This document shows positions 9,933 to 24,958 of a DNA stretch of 64,000 nt, in pieces. Within the stretch, counting starts at the first letter, position 1. Every line of letters starts with the position of its first letter. The DNA is from Paramecium pentaurelia. Taxonomy: Eukaryota; Ciliophora; Oligohymenophorea; Peniculida; Parameciidae. Location of the stretch: NCBI GenBank assembly GCA_905183005.1, contig CAJJDO010000001.1:1180570-1244569 (forward strand), in the 5' to 3' direction. A program made the position numbers and the translations under genes. The notes beneath the pieces were generated by a model. That model searched no databases. It had not been told where the DNA came from and was given only the letters and a program-made list of their open reading frames with translations.

Positions 9933-12900
9933 ATGGACCCGGCAAAATAATATCTAGTTAATTGTGTCTAAGCTCTTCTAAATTTGCCTCAAACTCCTCA
10001 AGGTTTAGCTTCTGGGCAAACATTAGATAAATTTATGATTGGGTAAGATAAAAAATGTTTGATTCTTTAATACATGTAAGGATAAGGATTAAAATTATTT
10101 AATCCTACAAAAGTTGGTAATATTAAATTGAATATTTAGATGAATTAAATCCATAAACTAAATTGATTGCCATAAGTAAGATTGATACAGATGTAATAAC
10201 TGAGGATAATTATTTCACTAATCTTACAGTCTAATTATTATCACCTAATGTAGTAACAGAATTGAGTTCACATTTATCATTGATATATTAACCTTTGATG
10301 GGATCTGGGGTTGATGAAAAAATTAAAAAAAAGTTATCAGGATTCAAGTAATGAAATTTGATTTAAATTATAGACAGGTATTATAAGGACTTTAAGATAA
10401 TGATTTCGACAATGTATAAACAGAATAGAGAAATGTAAGTCGACCAATTGATGAAATAGAATAATGGTTAAGAATATCATAATCTGCAACAAGTTCAGAA
10501 AGTTAATAAAGAATAGCTAATTCAGTTTGTTAAATTTACTAAAAAGTAACTTAATTATGGAAAGATGTTAAATAATTAGAGATAAACAAATTTTCAGATT
10601 TATTGGATCAAACATTGGGTTGTCTTGATGAATTATTCACATAACAGTTATATAATGAATAGAAATTATAAGGTATGTTATCTTCTATGTACAATTAAAT
10701 TATAATCAAATTGTAACATTTAATACCATAAGGATAATAAATATTTAGTAATACTCAATAATAAAAACTATTATTATTGGAATGTTAAAAAATGGTTAGA
10801 ATGTTCGGAGAAAATTTAAGAAAATACTTTGAATATGATTGGAAAATTAATCCTAATATACATGAATTTGAATAAATTGAGAAAAGATTGAATGATCTTA
10901 TAGAATTAAGAAGTATTTATGAAGAATTGAAGAGAAGCAATATTGATTAAGATTTTTTTAAGGAACTATTTGAGATTAATCCATTTATGTCTATAGGCTA
11001 AGATTCATTATTTAATGTTGCTTATAAAAAAGTACTTAATAATTTAGAAAGTGCTGAATAAGATATCCTAAATCTGTTAAGACAATAGGTTTTTAAATAG
11101 TAAGTGATGAAGGAGAATCCATTATAAACTATTAGAGAAATGTAAAGATGGACTGGATTATTATCTAGAAATTCTATATAGAAACACTTTTTAACAGAAC
11201 GTGATTCATTGATAACATCAATTACAAATATGATTTCTAAAATTGAATAAGAATTTAATACTAGATCAGGAGCTGCTTTTCTTGATGATGGAGAAGAAGA
11301 GAAATTACCTTATTAAATTGGATTTTCTAAAAATATACATTAAATAGTATGGTGTAAATCATTGATTGGTAAAGTTAAGAGAATTATTTAATTAATTTAA
11401 TAATTATTTAGTGATATTAAGAAATCAGCTTAATTTATAGTTATGTGTTAAAATCTTATAAAATAAGTTTAATAGTTTGAATAAGAATTATTTGATTAAT
11501 GGAAAAAAGAAATTGATTCACAATTAAAGAAAAATGAAATATCTTTATAGATTTCAGGAAAGTTAATGGAAATTGATATGTAAGATGGTTTAGTAAGAGT
11601 TAATTATTCAGATAAATTAGTATAATTAATAAAGGAAGTGAGATAATTATGTGAACTTGGTTATAGGAAAAATATATCAAATGAAATACATACAATTGTA
11701 GAAACAGGAAAGAAATTTTATAAGGAAGCTTTAACTTTGAAATCTATAGCTAGTTTTTATAATTAGATGTCTGATTAAATTATTGAATGTTAAAAGCCAA
11801 TGTTAGTTAATTAAGCAGTAAAATTTGAAGATACTGTAAAGAATACTAAAAAGAAAAATAGTATTACTTGGGAAAATACTTAAGAATTGGAAAATTATGT
11901 ATAAAAAGTTTAAGAATCTGCAAATGAAATTATGTAAGAAAATAAAAGATTAAGAAAAAATCATTAATAAATAATTGATAATATTTGTATATTATTTTAG
12001 ATTGAATTGAAATAAAAGAATTTATGGAAAGAAAAAGTTGATTAAATTAAGAAAATAATTGAATAGACATGTAATAACATTGATGGTAAATTTACAATTG
12101 GATGGAGAACTCATATTGATTTCTAATTATATAAAGCTTTAGAATTTTAATATAAGAAAGGATTCTAAGAAATGGATCATGCTATTAATGAGATATAAGC
12201 AGATATTATTATTAAAAATGGCTAGGTTGTATATAAGCCATCTATTGAAGAATTAAGAGAAAAATACTATAATGAATTAAAAAAATATATATAATATCCA
12301 TCTTAATTTATAGGTGTTGGAGGCAATAATGATATTTATATGTTGATGCCAGAAAGGAATGCTGTGTTTGTTATATAAGTTTATGAGAAAAGTGAATAGA
12401 TATTTGAAAAATTAATTAGTTTAAGTAATCAATATATGGGTTGGTCAGTTGTTGCATTATTAGATGCTGAACAATTATAATTATAATTGGGTAGTTTAGA
12501 ATAATGGGAGAATTTCATGAAAGAAGTTAGATAGAGAAGAAAAGAATTAGAAAAAATTAATGATTATTAAAAGATTGAATGCTTTAATATTAATATAAGT
12601 TTGTTTAAGTAATAAATTGATGAATTATTAACTAAATTAGTAGATAATATGTTGAATGAATTAAAAAATTAAATTAAAAATAATATAATTGAAATTGAAT
12701 TATTTTTAAGTGAAACATAATAGAAATTATCATAAAAACCATAAAATATGAATGAAATGAATGAAGCATAAAAAAAATATGTTGATATAAAAGCATAGAA
12801 ATTTGAAATGACTTAAAAAATGCAAGATTGTCAATAGAAACAAAAATTAATTAATTCTTTAAGTTCATAATCTCAAGCCTAGAATCCCATTTTATTATAA

Positions 12901-15900
12901 TTATAATAAATAAATAAAAATTGGGAGAATTTTGAATTATTAATTGGAGATTTTGATTCAATTTTAGCTGAATAAACTAAACAATTAAAAAAGGATATGT
13001 AAGCAAGAGCTAAGGATGTTGATAGTGAAATTGAGAAATTTTATTCACGATATTCTGCTGTTAAACCAAAATAATTAAGTGAATTAGATAGATCATCAGC
13101 AAATGAATTAGCTGAGAATATGTTACAATGGAGATAATAATGGAAATAATTAGATGAAAAGATTTAGACTCTTATTAAAGATCATTAACATTTTGAAATG
13201 GAAGTTCCAACCTTTACTTAATATGAGAAGGTTAAGGTTGAAATGACAGAATCAGAAGTAGTATGGGGTTATTATGATAAATTTTAATAAAATATTAATA
13301 ATTTAGGAAAAGAAGATTGGTTGAGTTTTAGAACTAAATTATATATGTTTTAAGAATTATTATTATAAGAATAAGAATAATTAAAGGCAGAATTAACAAA
13401 AGGTACATTTACTAAAAAGGAGGCAATTATCAATTATATTTTTTATTAAATTGAGTTATATCTCAAAATAAATCCATTATTAAAATTAATTGTTGGAGAT
13501 GCATTTGAACCTGAACATTGGACTAATTTGTTTATGATTCTTAAATAAAAGGAAATGAAAAAAGAAAAATTGTTATTCAAAGATTTACTTAATTGTGATA
13601 AATTAATATTAGATAAATAAAATGATATTAGAGAATTATAAGCAAGAGCATAAGGAGAAATTACATTGAGAGAAGCTATCTTTGAATTGAAAACATGGTG
13701 TGATACTTCAGAATTTGATTTAACTGATTATACTAATAATAATAGAGTCACTCCATTAATTAAAGAATGGAAAGAATTAATGACCAAAGTTAGTGATAAT
13801 TAATCATTATTAGCATCTTTAAAGGAATCAAAATTCATTAGTAGATTCAAAGATTAAGTTGATTAATTTGAATTAAAATTAGGTGGTATTGATGAATATT
13901 TATCCAAATTATAAATTATCTAAAGAAAATGGGTATATTTGGAACCTATTTTTGTCAGAGGAGCATTACCATAAGAATAAGCAAGATTTAGAAGATTAGA
14001 TGAAGATTTCAGAAATATAATGTTAGGAATTCAAAGAGATCAAAAGGTAGTTTCTTTATGTAGTATTCCAGGAATCAAAGATACTTTAGATACAGTTTTA
14101 GATTAATTAGAAAGATGTTAGAAAGCATTGAATGATTTCTTAGAAGAGAAAAGAGGCAAGTTTCCAAGATTTTACTTTTTGGGAGATGATGATCTATTAG
14201 AAATATTAGGTCAATCTTAGAATCCTCAAGTAATTTAGATGCATCTGAAGAAATTATTTGCTGGAATAAATTCTGTAGAATTCAGTAAGGATAATACTTA
14301 AATTTATTCTATGTTATCATCCTAAAAGGAATAAGTTCAATTTAATAATTCTATTTAAGTAAATGATATTGTAGAGAGTTGGTTATCAGTATTATCATCA
14401 AATATGAAAGAGACCTTAAGTTAATTATTGAAATAGTGCTTAAAAGAGTAGAATATGGATTTCAATAAATTCCCATCTTAGATTCTTTGTTTATCTGAAG
14501 AGTAATATATATATAAATTATTAATAGAATTAAATTCACTGAATAAGCAGTATCAGCATTAAATTCAAATAAGTTACCTTAATTCAAATAGACATAGCTA
14601 AAATTATTAGATTAATATACTTAATTGAATGCACAATCTTCAAATAATTATCTATTACAATTAAAATTAAAATCATTAATTTTAGATCTTATTCATCATT
14701 TGGATATCATAAGTTAACTCATTGATAATAAGGTTTCAGTATTATCAGATTGGTATTGGTATAAATAATTAAAATATGAATATTAAAAAGATGCACAAAT
14801 AATAATGTGTAAAGCAAGATTTGATTATACATATGAATATCAAGGAAATGGTTAAAAATTAGTGCATACACCATTAACAGATAAATGCTATTTAACATTG
14901 ACTTAAGGAATGTCTATGGGTTATGGAGGTAATCCTTATGGTCCAGCAGGTACTGGTAAGACAGAATCTGTTAAAGCATTGGGATAATTATTTGGTAGAT
15001 AAGTTTTGGTGTTTAATTGTGATGAAGGAATAGATTTTAAAAGTATGGGACGTATATTCATGGGATTAGTTAAATGTGGAGCATGGGGTTGTTTTGATGA
15101 ATTTAATAGATTGTTAGAAGAATAATTATCTGCAATATCTTAATAAATTTAAATAATTTAAAATGCTATTAAAGAGAATTCATAATCTATGACTTTGATG
15201 GGTTAGACCTGTATAGTAAATAAAGATTCAGGTATATTTGTGACATTGAATCCTGCAGGTAAGAATTATGGAGGAAGATCAAAATTACCTGATAATTTAA
15301 AGTAATTATTTAGACCTGTGGCAATGTCAATACCAGATAATGAATTGATTGCTGAAGTCTTATTATATTCTGAAGGATTCAAGAATGCTAAGATTTTAGC
15401 AGAGAAAATAATCACAATATTTACATTATCAAGACAATTATTAAGTCCATAATAACATTATGATTGGGGATTAAGAGCACTTAAAACTATATTAACAGTG
15501 GCAGGATAAATTATATAAGAAGAAAGAAAATAGGGAATAGCAATTAATGAAACAATTGAATCAGAGTTACTAATTAAATCTATTAGAATTAATACAATGT
15601 CAAAATTGACTTATCATGATACAAAGAAATTTGTTTAATTGGTTTAAGATGTTTTTCCTAGTATCAATAGTTAAGATATTATCTATGAGAAATTAACTAA
15701 TGCAATAAAAGAAGTATTATAAAGCATGAAATTGAGTGAAATAGATAATCAAATTGCAAAGATTCTATAGTTTTATGAAGCAACCAAATAGAGAATGGGT
15801 GTAGTTTTAGTAGGTCCATCTGGTTGTGGTAAAACTACAATATGGAAGGTTTTAAAGAAAGCACATGAGAAATTAGGATAATAAGTTAAAACTCATGTTA

Positions 15901-18900
15901 TGAATCCTAAATCTATGCCTAGAAGTTAATTATTAGGAAATATGAATAATGACACAAGAGAATTTAGTGAAGGAGTATTAACAGCATCAGCTAGATTAGT
16001 AGTTAAAGAATCAGTAGATGTTTTAAATTGGATTATTTGTGATGGAGATATTGATCCTGAATGGATTGAATCATTAAATTCTGTTTTAGATGATAATCAT
16101 TTATTAACATTACCTACTGGTGAACGTATTTCATTTTAGAATAATGTTAATTTTATCTTTGAAACTTCTGATTTATAATATGCATCACCTGCTACTGTTA
16201 GTAGAATGGGAATGATATTTTTGAATAATGAAGATATCAGTATGTAATCTTTAGTTACTAGATGGATTAATAAATTAGAATGTGAAGAANGAATTCATAA
16301 TCTATGACTTTGATGGGTTAGACCTGTATAGTAAATAAAGATTCAGGTATATTTGTGACATTGAATCCTGCAGGTAAGAATTATGGAGGAAGATCAAAAT
16401 TACCTGATAATTTAAAGTAATTATTTAGACCTGTGGCAATGTCAATACCAGATAATGAATTGATTGCTGAAGTCTTATTATATTCTGAAGGATTCAAGAA
16501 TGCTAAGATTTTAGCAGAGAAAATAATCACAATATTTACATTATCAAGACAATTATTAAGTCCATAATAACATTATGATTGGGGATTAAGAGCACTTAAA
16601 ACTATATTAACAGTGGCAGGATAAATTATATAAGAAGAAAGAAAATAGGGAATAGCAATTAATGAAACAATTGAATCAGAGTTACTAATTAAATCTATTA
16701 GAATTAATACAATGTCAAAATTGACTTATCATGATACAAAGAAATTTGTTTAATTGGTTTAAGATGTTTTTCCTAGTATCAATAGTTAAGATATTATCTA
16801 TGAGAAATTAACTAATGCAATAAAAGAAGTATTATAAAGCATGAAATTGAGTGAAATAGATAATCAAATTGCAAAGATTCTATAGTTTTATGAAGCAACC
16901 AAATAGAGAATGGGTGTAGTTTTAGTAGGTCCATCTGGTTGTGGTAAAACTACAATATGGAAGGTTTTAAAGAAAGCACATGAGAAATTAGGATAATAAG
17001 TTAAAACTCATGTTATGAATCCTAAATCTATGCCTAGAAGTTAATTATTAGGAAATATGAATAATGACACAAGAGAATTTAGTGAAGGAGTATTAACAGC
17101 ATCAGCTAGATTAGTAGTTAAAGAATCAGTAGATGTTTTAAATTGGATTATTTGTGATGGAGATATTGATCCTGAATGGATTGAATCATTAAATTCTGTT
17201 TTAGATGATAATCATTTATTAACATTACCTACTGGTGAACGTATTTCATTTTAGAATAATGTTAATTTTATCTTTGAAACTTCTGATTTATAATATGCAT
17301 CACCTGCTACTGTTAGTAGAATGGGAATGATATTTTTGAATAATGAAGATATCAGTATGTAATCTTTAGTTACTAGATGGATTAATAAATTAGAATGTGA
17401 AGAGGAAAAGAAGAGTATGTTATTGAATCAAATCGAATCTACTTTATACAATATGCTTGATGAAATATTCTCTTATGAAGAACTATAAGTTGTACCAACT
17501 ACTAGAGTTGGATTAATTATGAACATTTTATCTTAGTTATAGAGAATACCAACTAATAAATAATAATTCAATTANTAATTTAAAGTAGTTATTTAGACCT
17601 GTCGCTATGTCAATACCAGATAATGAATTGATTGCTGAAGTCTTACTATATTCTGAAGGATTCAAGAATGCTAAGATTTTAGCAGAGAAAATAATCACAA
17701 TATTTACATTATCAAGACAATTATTAAGTCCATAATAACATTATGATTGGGGATTAAGAGCACTTAAAACTATATTAACAGTGGCAGGATAAATTATATA
17801 AGAAGAAAGAAAATAGGGAATAGCAATTAATGAAACAATTGAATCAGAGTTACTAATTAAATCTATTAGAATTAATACAATGTCAAAATTGACTTATCAT
17901 GATACAAAGAAATTTGTTTAATTGGTTTAAGATGTTTTTCCTAGTATCAATAGTTAAGATATTATCTATGAGAAATTAACTAATGCAATAAAAGAAGTAT
18001 TATAAAGCATGAAATTGAGTGAAATAGATAATCAAATTGCAAAGATTCTATAGTTTTATGAAGCAACCAAATAGAGAATGGGTGTAGTTTTAGTAGGTCC
18101 ATCTGGTTGTGGTAAAACTACAATATGGAAGGTTTTAAAGAAAGCACATGAGAAATTAGGATAATAAGTTAAAACTCATGTTATGAATCCTAAATCTATG
18201 CCTAGAAGTTAATTATTAGGAAATATGAATAATGACACAAGAGAATTTAGTGAAGGAGTATTAACAGCATCAGCTAGATTAGTAGTTAAAGAATCAGTAG
18301 ATGTTTTAAATTGGATTATTTGTGATGGAGATATTGATCCTGAATGGATTGAATCATTAAATTCTGTTTTAGATGATAATCATTTATTAACATTACCTAC
18401 TGGTGAACGTATTTCATTTTAGAATAATGTTAATTTTATCTTTGAAACTTCTGATTTATAATATGCATCACCTGCTACTGTTAGTAGAATGGGAATGATA
18501 TTTTTGAATAACGAAGATATCAGTATGTAATCTTTAGTTACTAGATGGATTAATAAATTAGAATGTGAAGAGGAAAAGAAGAGTATGTTATTGAATCAAA
18601 TCGAATCTACTTTATACAATATGCTTGATGAAATATTCTCTTATGAAGAACTATAAGTTGTACCAACTACTAGAGTTGGATTAATTATGAACATTTTATC
18701 TTAGTTATAGAGAATACCAACTAATAAATAATAATTCAATTATCTTCTATTATAAGGGTTGTGTTCCAACTTCTAACCAGAAATCAGATTGAAATTCTAG
18801 ACATTAATTAATTCAAACCTTGAATTAAATGAAAATGGAGACAAATATTAATATGTCAATTAAAATATTGATGAATCTTAATTCTCAGATGTTAATGATC

Positions 18901-21900
18901 CTCCAGTTATAAAAACTATTGGTCATTAAAAAGATCTCTAAATGTTATAATCTTGGATTCTCAATAATGATCCATTTATTATTGTTGGAGAAGAAGGTTG
19001 TGGTAAGAATCTATTAATCTAAAGTGCATTTAAAGAACTTAAAAAGACTATCAAAATTCAAATAGCCACAATCAATTGTAATGCTTAAACAAGTGCATCT
19101 TAAATCATTTAAAAATTAAATTAAATTTGTGCTAAAGCTACTTCAGCATTAGGTAGAGTATATAAACCTAAAGATTGTAGTCGTTTAATTCTATATTTAA
19201 AAGATATTAATCTTCCTAAACCTGATAAATATTAGACTATTTAACTTATTGCTTTTCTTTAATAATTAATTACTCATAGAGGTTTCTATGATGAAAATTT
19301 AGAATTTGTATATTTGGATGACAAAATCTAAATTGTATCTTCAATGAATCCTCCTTCTACAATTGGAAGACATTAATTGTCTACTAGATTCACAGCAAAT
19401 GTTAGAATCTATTATATTGAATAACCATCTAATGATGAATTATAATAAATTTATTAAGAATATCTGAAAATTCTGATATTTAAAGATAATAATCAAAGCA
19501 AAAAAGGTGCTTAATTATTAATTGAATGTTATACACAAATCAAATCCAAATTCACTGTTGATGAACAAAGACATTATCTCTTTACTCCAAGAACTATCAC
19601 TTAAATTATTTTTGCTTTAAAAAGATATAATGATATATAATCAGTATTCCCTGAAGCATTACTCAATGAATTCAATAAAATATTTAGAGATAAATTGATC
19701 TCTTAAGATTAATAATTTAAATTCGATTAAATGATATTACCAATTTTTAAAAAATACTATAAGGATATACAATCTTAATAATATTTTGCAACTGTTTTAA
19801 ATCTCTAAACTTTGTCAAAGATTGAAAAAAAGGATTTTATTCAATTAGTTTCATAAGCTGTTTAAGTATATTCTCGAGAGAATAGAGAATTAAATGTTGT
19901 TATGATTGAAGAAATACTATCTTTGTTAACATCTTTAAATAGAGCATTATCTTCTCAGAGTTAAACAACACTATTATTAGCTGGAAGAAATGGCATAGGA
20001 AGAAAGATGTGTTTATCAATTATGTGCACTATGCTTAATCTTGAAGTTCTATAACCATATACATGTAGAGATTATGGAATTAGAGAATTTAAAAGAGATC
20101 TTAAATCATATATGGAAACAGCTTAATAAAAGAATTGTTTATTAATTTTAGAAGATCATGTGTTATTATAATAAGGAATCTTAGAGACTGTTAATTCCTT
20201 AATTTCAAGTGGTGAAATTCCAGGATTGTTTGGATATGATGAAATAGATAGATTGATATAAAATCCAGAAGAAGTAAAGAGAGAATTTTATGGTAAAACA
20301 CTTTATGAGGCATTTCATGAAAGAGTAAAAAGAAATATGAAGATTGCTTTGGTTATGGATAATACTAATCATGAATTCTAAACTAATTGTGCTTAAAATC
20401 CAGCTTTATTTACAAATACTACAATTATATGGTAAACTTAATTATCAAAAGAGAGTTTGTTATAATTTATGAAAAAATAATTAGAATCTTAAAATAATAA
20501 TAGTACTGTTAGTGAATAATTAATTAGTTATGCAGTTGAAATACATAGAAATTAAAAAGCTGATCCAAGAAGCTTTTAATCTTTAACTTAAACTTATAAT
20601 TTAATAATGGATAAGAAAATGTAATCAAAAGGATCTTAAGCAGATCATTTATAAAAAGGTTTAGAGAAATTATAAGAAGCAAATAATTTAGTTAATAAAT
20701 TAACTTCGGAAGCTTAAGAAAAGAAAGTTTTATTATCTAAAAAGCAATTAGAAGCAGATGATGCTTTATAAAAGATATCAAAAGCTATGTAAGATGCAGC
20801 TGAACGTAGATAAGAAACAGAATAATTATAAAGATATTTATAAGAAGAGGAAGGCAAAATAAAAGTATCAAAAGATAAAGTTGAAGATGAATTAAGAGAT
20901 GTTAATCCTTTAGTATAAGAAGCATAGAATGCAGTTAAAGGAATATCAAAATCACATTTGGATGAATTGAAATCATTAGCATAACCTCCTGCTGCAATTT
21001 ATGATGTTTTATGTGCTGTTATGAAAGTATTTAAGTAGACAGAAATAAATTGGAAAGCAATTAAAAAGTTCTTAGGTAATAAATAAGTAATTGATTAAAT
21101 TATTGATTTTGATCCTCATATGATAACAGCTGATATTAGAAGGGATGTTGAAGAAGAAATTGCTAAGCATTCAAATTCTTTTGAAAAATAAACCATTTAT
21201 AGAGCATCAATGGCAGCAGGACCATTGGCTGAATGGGTAAAAGCAATATTAAAATATGCAACTGTTTTAGAGAAGATAGCACCATTAGAAAAAGAATTAT
21301 CAATGATAAGTAAAAAATTGGATTCCTCTAGAAATAGATTGAAATAATGTTAAGATGCATTAAATTAACTTGATTAAAAAGTTTAAGAATTAAAGAATAA
21401 TTTTGCATCTAAAACTAGTGAAGCAGAATTACTTAAAAGAGATTTAGAAAAAGCAGAACAAACAGTTAGTTTGGCATCAAATTTATTAGATAAATTATCA
21501 GGAGAAAAGGTTAGATGGTAATAACAACATGATTTAATTGCTTAAGAATTAAAATAATTTCCTTTAGATTCTTTATTATCTGCATCCTACATTACATATT
21601 TATCATCATAAGATGAAAATGTTAGATATAAGACATTATAAGAATGGGTTCATTTAACAAAATTATAGTAATATGATTTCTTAAAATTTATGTCTAATGA
21701 GAGTCAAATATTGAAATGGAAAACACTAGGATTACCTGGTGATTAATTAAGTATTGAAAATTCAGTTATGGTATTCTCATCTTCAAAAGTTTCTTTATTA
21801 ATTGATCCTAATACTTAAGCTACTGAATGGTTAAAGAAAACTTTATCAGGGGCTGAAATATTAAATTAAACAGATCCTAAATTCAATAATTAACTAGAAT

Positions 21901-24804
21901 TAGCAGTTAGATTTGGTAAAACTATAGTAATATAAGAAATTGATTAAATAGAAGGATTATTAATTCCATTATTAAGAAAAGACTTATTACATTAAGGTCC
22001 TAGATGGGTAGTTATGATAGGAGAGAAATCTGTAGATTTTAATGAAAGTTTTGTTATGTATTTGACAACCAGAAATTCTTCTATTCATTTACCTCCACAT
22101 ACTGTATCTTTAGTATAAGTTATTAACTATACTGTAACTAGAAGTGGTTTGGAAGGAAAATTACTAAGCATTATTATAAATATTGAATAACCAGATTTGG
22201 AATAGAAAAAGCAATAATTATTAGAAAATGAAGAAAAATTGAAGATGCAATTAGCTGATTTAGAAAAGACACTTTTAGATGAATTAGCAAATTCATAAGG
22301 AAATATCTTGGAAAATAGAGTATTGATTGATAGTTTAAATTAAACTAAATCAAAATCATAAGTTATTGCTTAGAGTTTATAAGAATCAACAAAATTATAG
22401 TAAGATTTAGATACATAAAGAGATGTATATAGACCATTATCATAAAAAGGTGCTCAAATCTTTATCCTTATTTAAAGTTTATAGAATTTAAATAATATGT
22501 ATAAATATTCTTTAGCCTATTTTATTTAAATATTTTAAAAGACTCTAGATATTAAAGAGAGTTTTGATTCAAAATAAAAGAAATTAGAATTTGCTGGTTA
22601 ACGTTTATTGAGAAATATCTTCAATTAAATAGCTGGTTCATTGTTTAAATAAGATAGATTAATATTTGCATTACATTTAGTAAAAGGATGTAAACCTGAA
22701 TTAATTGAGGAAGAAGAATGGTAATTTATGATTGGTAATTAAATACCTAATGATAGTGCTCAACTTCCAAAATGGGCATCTTAAGATAGAAGGGAAATAT
22801 TTGGATAATTGTAGAATCTTAAATTAAATATCAATTTTAATTCTAGTGAATGGGAATAATGGAATAATAATTAAGAATGTGAAAAAAGCTTTCCTTAATC
22901 TACTAAATTAAAACCATTTTAAAAAGTTCTTATTGTATAAACATTTAGACCTGAAAGAGTTTAAAGTGCATTAAATGAATTTGTTTGTCCTAATTTAGAT
23001 ATACTAAGTGTTAGTGGTTAGACATTCAATTTTTAAACTGTTGCTTAAGAAGAATTGACAGCTTAAATTCCATGTTTATTTGTTGTTTCAGCTGGTAGTG
23101 ATCCTTCTAAAGAACTTGAAGAATTTGCTGAATAACAAATAGGTAAATAGAACTTTTAAGAAATGTCTATGGGAGGTAATCAAAATGAATTAGCATTAAC
23201 ATTGATAAAAGAAGCTGCATAAAAAGGTTAGTGGGTATGTTTAAAGAATTTGCATTTAGTTATTAGTTTCCTTCCTTTATTAGAAAAAACCATTAAATAA
23301 TTAAAACCACATCCTAATTTCAAATTGTGGCTTACAACTGAAGCTCATTTAAAATTCCCATCTATACTTCTTGAAACTTGTTATAAGGTATCATATGAAG
23401 CGCCTCCAGGATTAAAGAAGAACTTACAAAGAATAATAACCAGTTGGCCAACTCAAACTAAATAATCAGTTTATTAAACATAATTATTGTTCATCTTAAC
23501 ATGGTTTCATGCTTTAGTTTAAGAAAGAAGAACCTATATCCCATAAGGTTGGAGTAAATTCTATGAATTTTCATATGCAGACTATAAGGCAGGAGTATAA
23601 ATAATTGAGAATCTATTACAAGAGTCTTAAACAATCTCTTGGTAAACTTTATATGGATTATATGAAAATGCAATTTATGGTGGTAGAGTAGATAATGAAT
23701 AAGATATAAAGGTTTTAAGAGCATATTTAGAAACTTATTTCAATTAGAATAAATTATAAAATGGAACTCTTAGTACTGGTTAACAAATACCATAAACTAA
23801 TTAAGTTAAAGATCTTATTAATTTAATTAATAAATTACCTGAAAATGATGTTCCTGAGTTTTTTGGTTTGCCTAATAATATTGATAAAGCTGTTTAAAGA
23901 TATACAATATAAAGAGTTGTCAGTGGATTAAAATCTATGACTAATATAGTAGGATCTGAAATTAAATTTGATAAAGAATTATGGACTAATTTGTTAAGTC
24001 CTCTAATTAATATGTGGGACCAATTAAAAATAAGGGATACTATCTAAATTTCTAATTAATAATTAGGATCATTGGATCCCATAGAATCATTTATATATTT
24101 AGAAGCATAATAGACTTGGAATTTGTATTAGATTATCAATCATTCCTTTGATAAATTGAAGAATGTCTTATATAATAATGGCTTATTAACTAGTGATATC
24201 ATAGATATTGGGTTATTATTTATTAAAGATATTGTCCCTTAAAAATGGGGTAATTTCTGGGAAGGTCCTGATGATATAAATTTATGGTTGAAAATATTCA
24301 TTAAGAAACTGAATGCAATTAAATTATGGATTGATAAGATACAAAGAAAATAATAATTAGATGAAGTTGATTTAAGTGAGTTATTCCATCCTGAAATATA
24401 TATGAATGCACTCAGATAAAAAACTGCCAGAAAATTAAATATTCCATTAAATGAATTAAAATTATAGGCAGATTTTGACAATCTTAAACATCCACTTGTA
24501 GTTAAATTAAAGAATCTTTTATTATAAGGATGTGGATTCTCTAATGGTTAATTAGTTGATGATATGAAAATAACATCAGAATTCATCTAATTACCATCCT
24601 TGAATATCTCTTATGTAGAGAAATCATAACCAGAAAAGAATGGAATAGGGGTAATTATCATATTTATAATATTTTTAGGATTTCCCTATTTATTTAAATG
24701 CCAGTAGAGAAAAATTATTATGCAGAATTAAATTACCTCAAACTGGTTAAATGAACGATAAAATAATAGCTGGTGTTGCAGTATTTTTAAGCTAAAACGA
24801 TTGA
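9933..24804 (+). CDS. DYNC2H1: cytoplasmic dynein 2 heavy chain (IFT dynein)
   Basis: Motor subunit of the retrograde intraflagellar transport dynein, acting on axonemal microtubules. Introns at 10117-10139, 10348-10373, 14502-14527 and 24651-24678 keep one frame. With the duplicated block removed (one A-to-C period of 2283 bp) the product is about 4161 residues, close to the ~4300 of animal DYNC2H1. Landmarks: linker motif PRFYFLGDDDLLEILGQS (about 14160-14220), AAA1 P-loop GPAGTGKTES (about 14940), AAA2 GPSGCGKTT (about 15813), AAA3 GEEGCGKN (about 18988), AAA4 GRNGIGRK (about 19984), the stalk coiled coil around the microtubule-binding domain (about 20600-21500), and a C-terminus ending AVFLSQND. 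The linker and P-loop wording fits DYNC2H1 rather than axonemal or dynein-1 chains. As written, the sequence cannot be translated straight through, because the repeated segments at 16290 and 17575 change frame. Confidence 0.9.
15176..16289. repeat. dynein segment, copy A of a triplicated block
   Basis: This 1114-bp stretch of the dynein gene (AAA1 end through AAA2) is repeated almost identically from 16291 (copy B, offset 1115) and, from its position 15293 onward, again from 17576 (copy C, offset 2283). It ends at a single N (16290). Copies A and C share a reading frame; copy B does not. This is best explained by unmerged contig ends. Confidence 0.85.
16291..17574. repeat. dynein segment, copy B between two single-N gaps
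   Basis: This block overlaps the end of copy A by about 1.1 kb and the start of copy C by about 1.17 kb, and is flanked by N at 16290 and 17575. It is in a different frame from both neighbours, so the gene cannot be read through it. Only a few substitutions separate it from copies A and C. Confidence 0.85.
17576..18742. repeat. dynein segment, copy C, continuous with the 3' part of the gene
   Basis: It begins after the N at 17575 and matches copy A from 15293. It carries a few private substitutions near its 5' end (around 17584 and 17604) and one at 18512. Beyond 18742 the sequence is unique and continues the dynein frame. Confidence 0.85.
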
Positions 24805-24958
24805 TTTATTATATTCAACATTAATATATATAAAATAGTTGATAAATTCCTTCATTTAAACTAAAAAATATAATTATTTTATTAATAAAATTCTATGATA
24901 ACTGTTAGATATCTATGTATATATATATAAAGTATATAAAATACAATAAAAATAAATT

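Noticed and set aside
15942..18422. Three identical 65-residue ORFs
   Set aside because: They are the same fragment of the dynein AAA2 domain in copies A, B and C, cut out only because a standard code treats TAA/TAG as stops.
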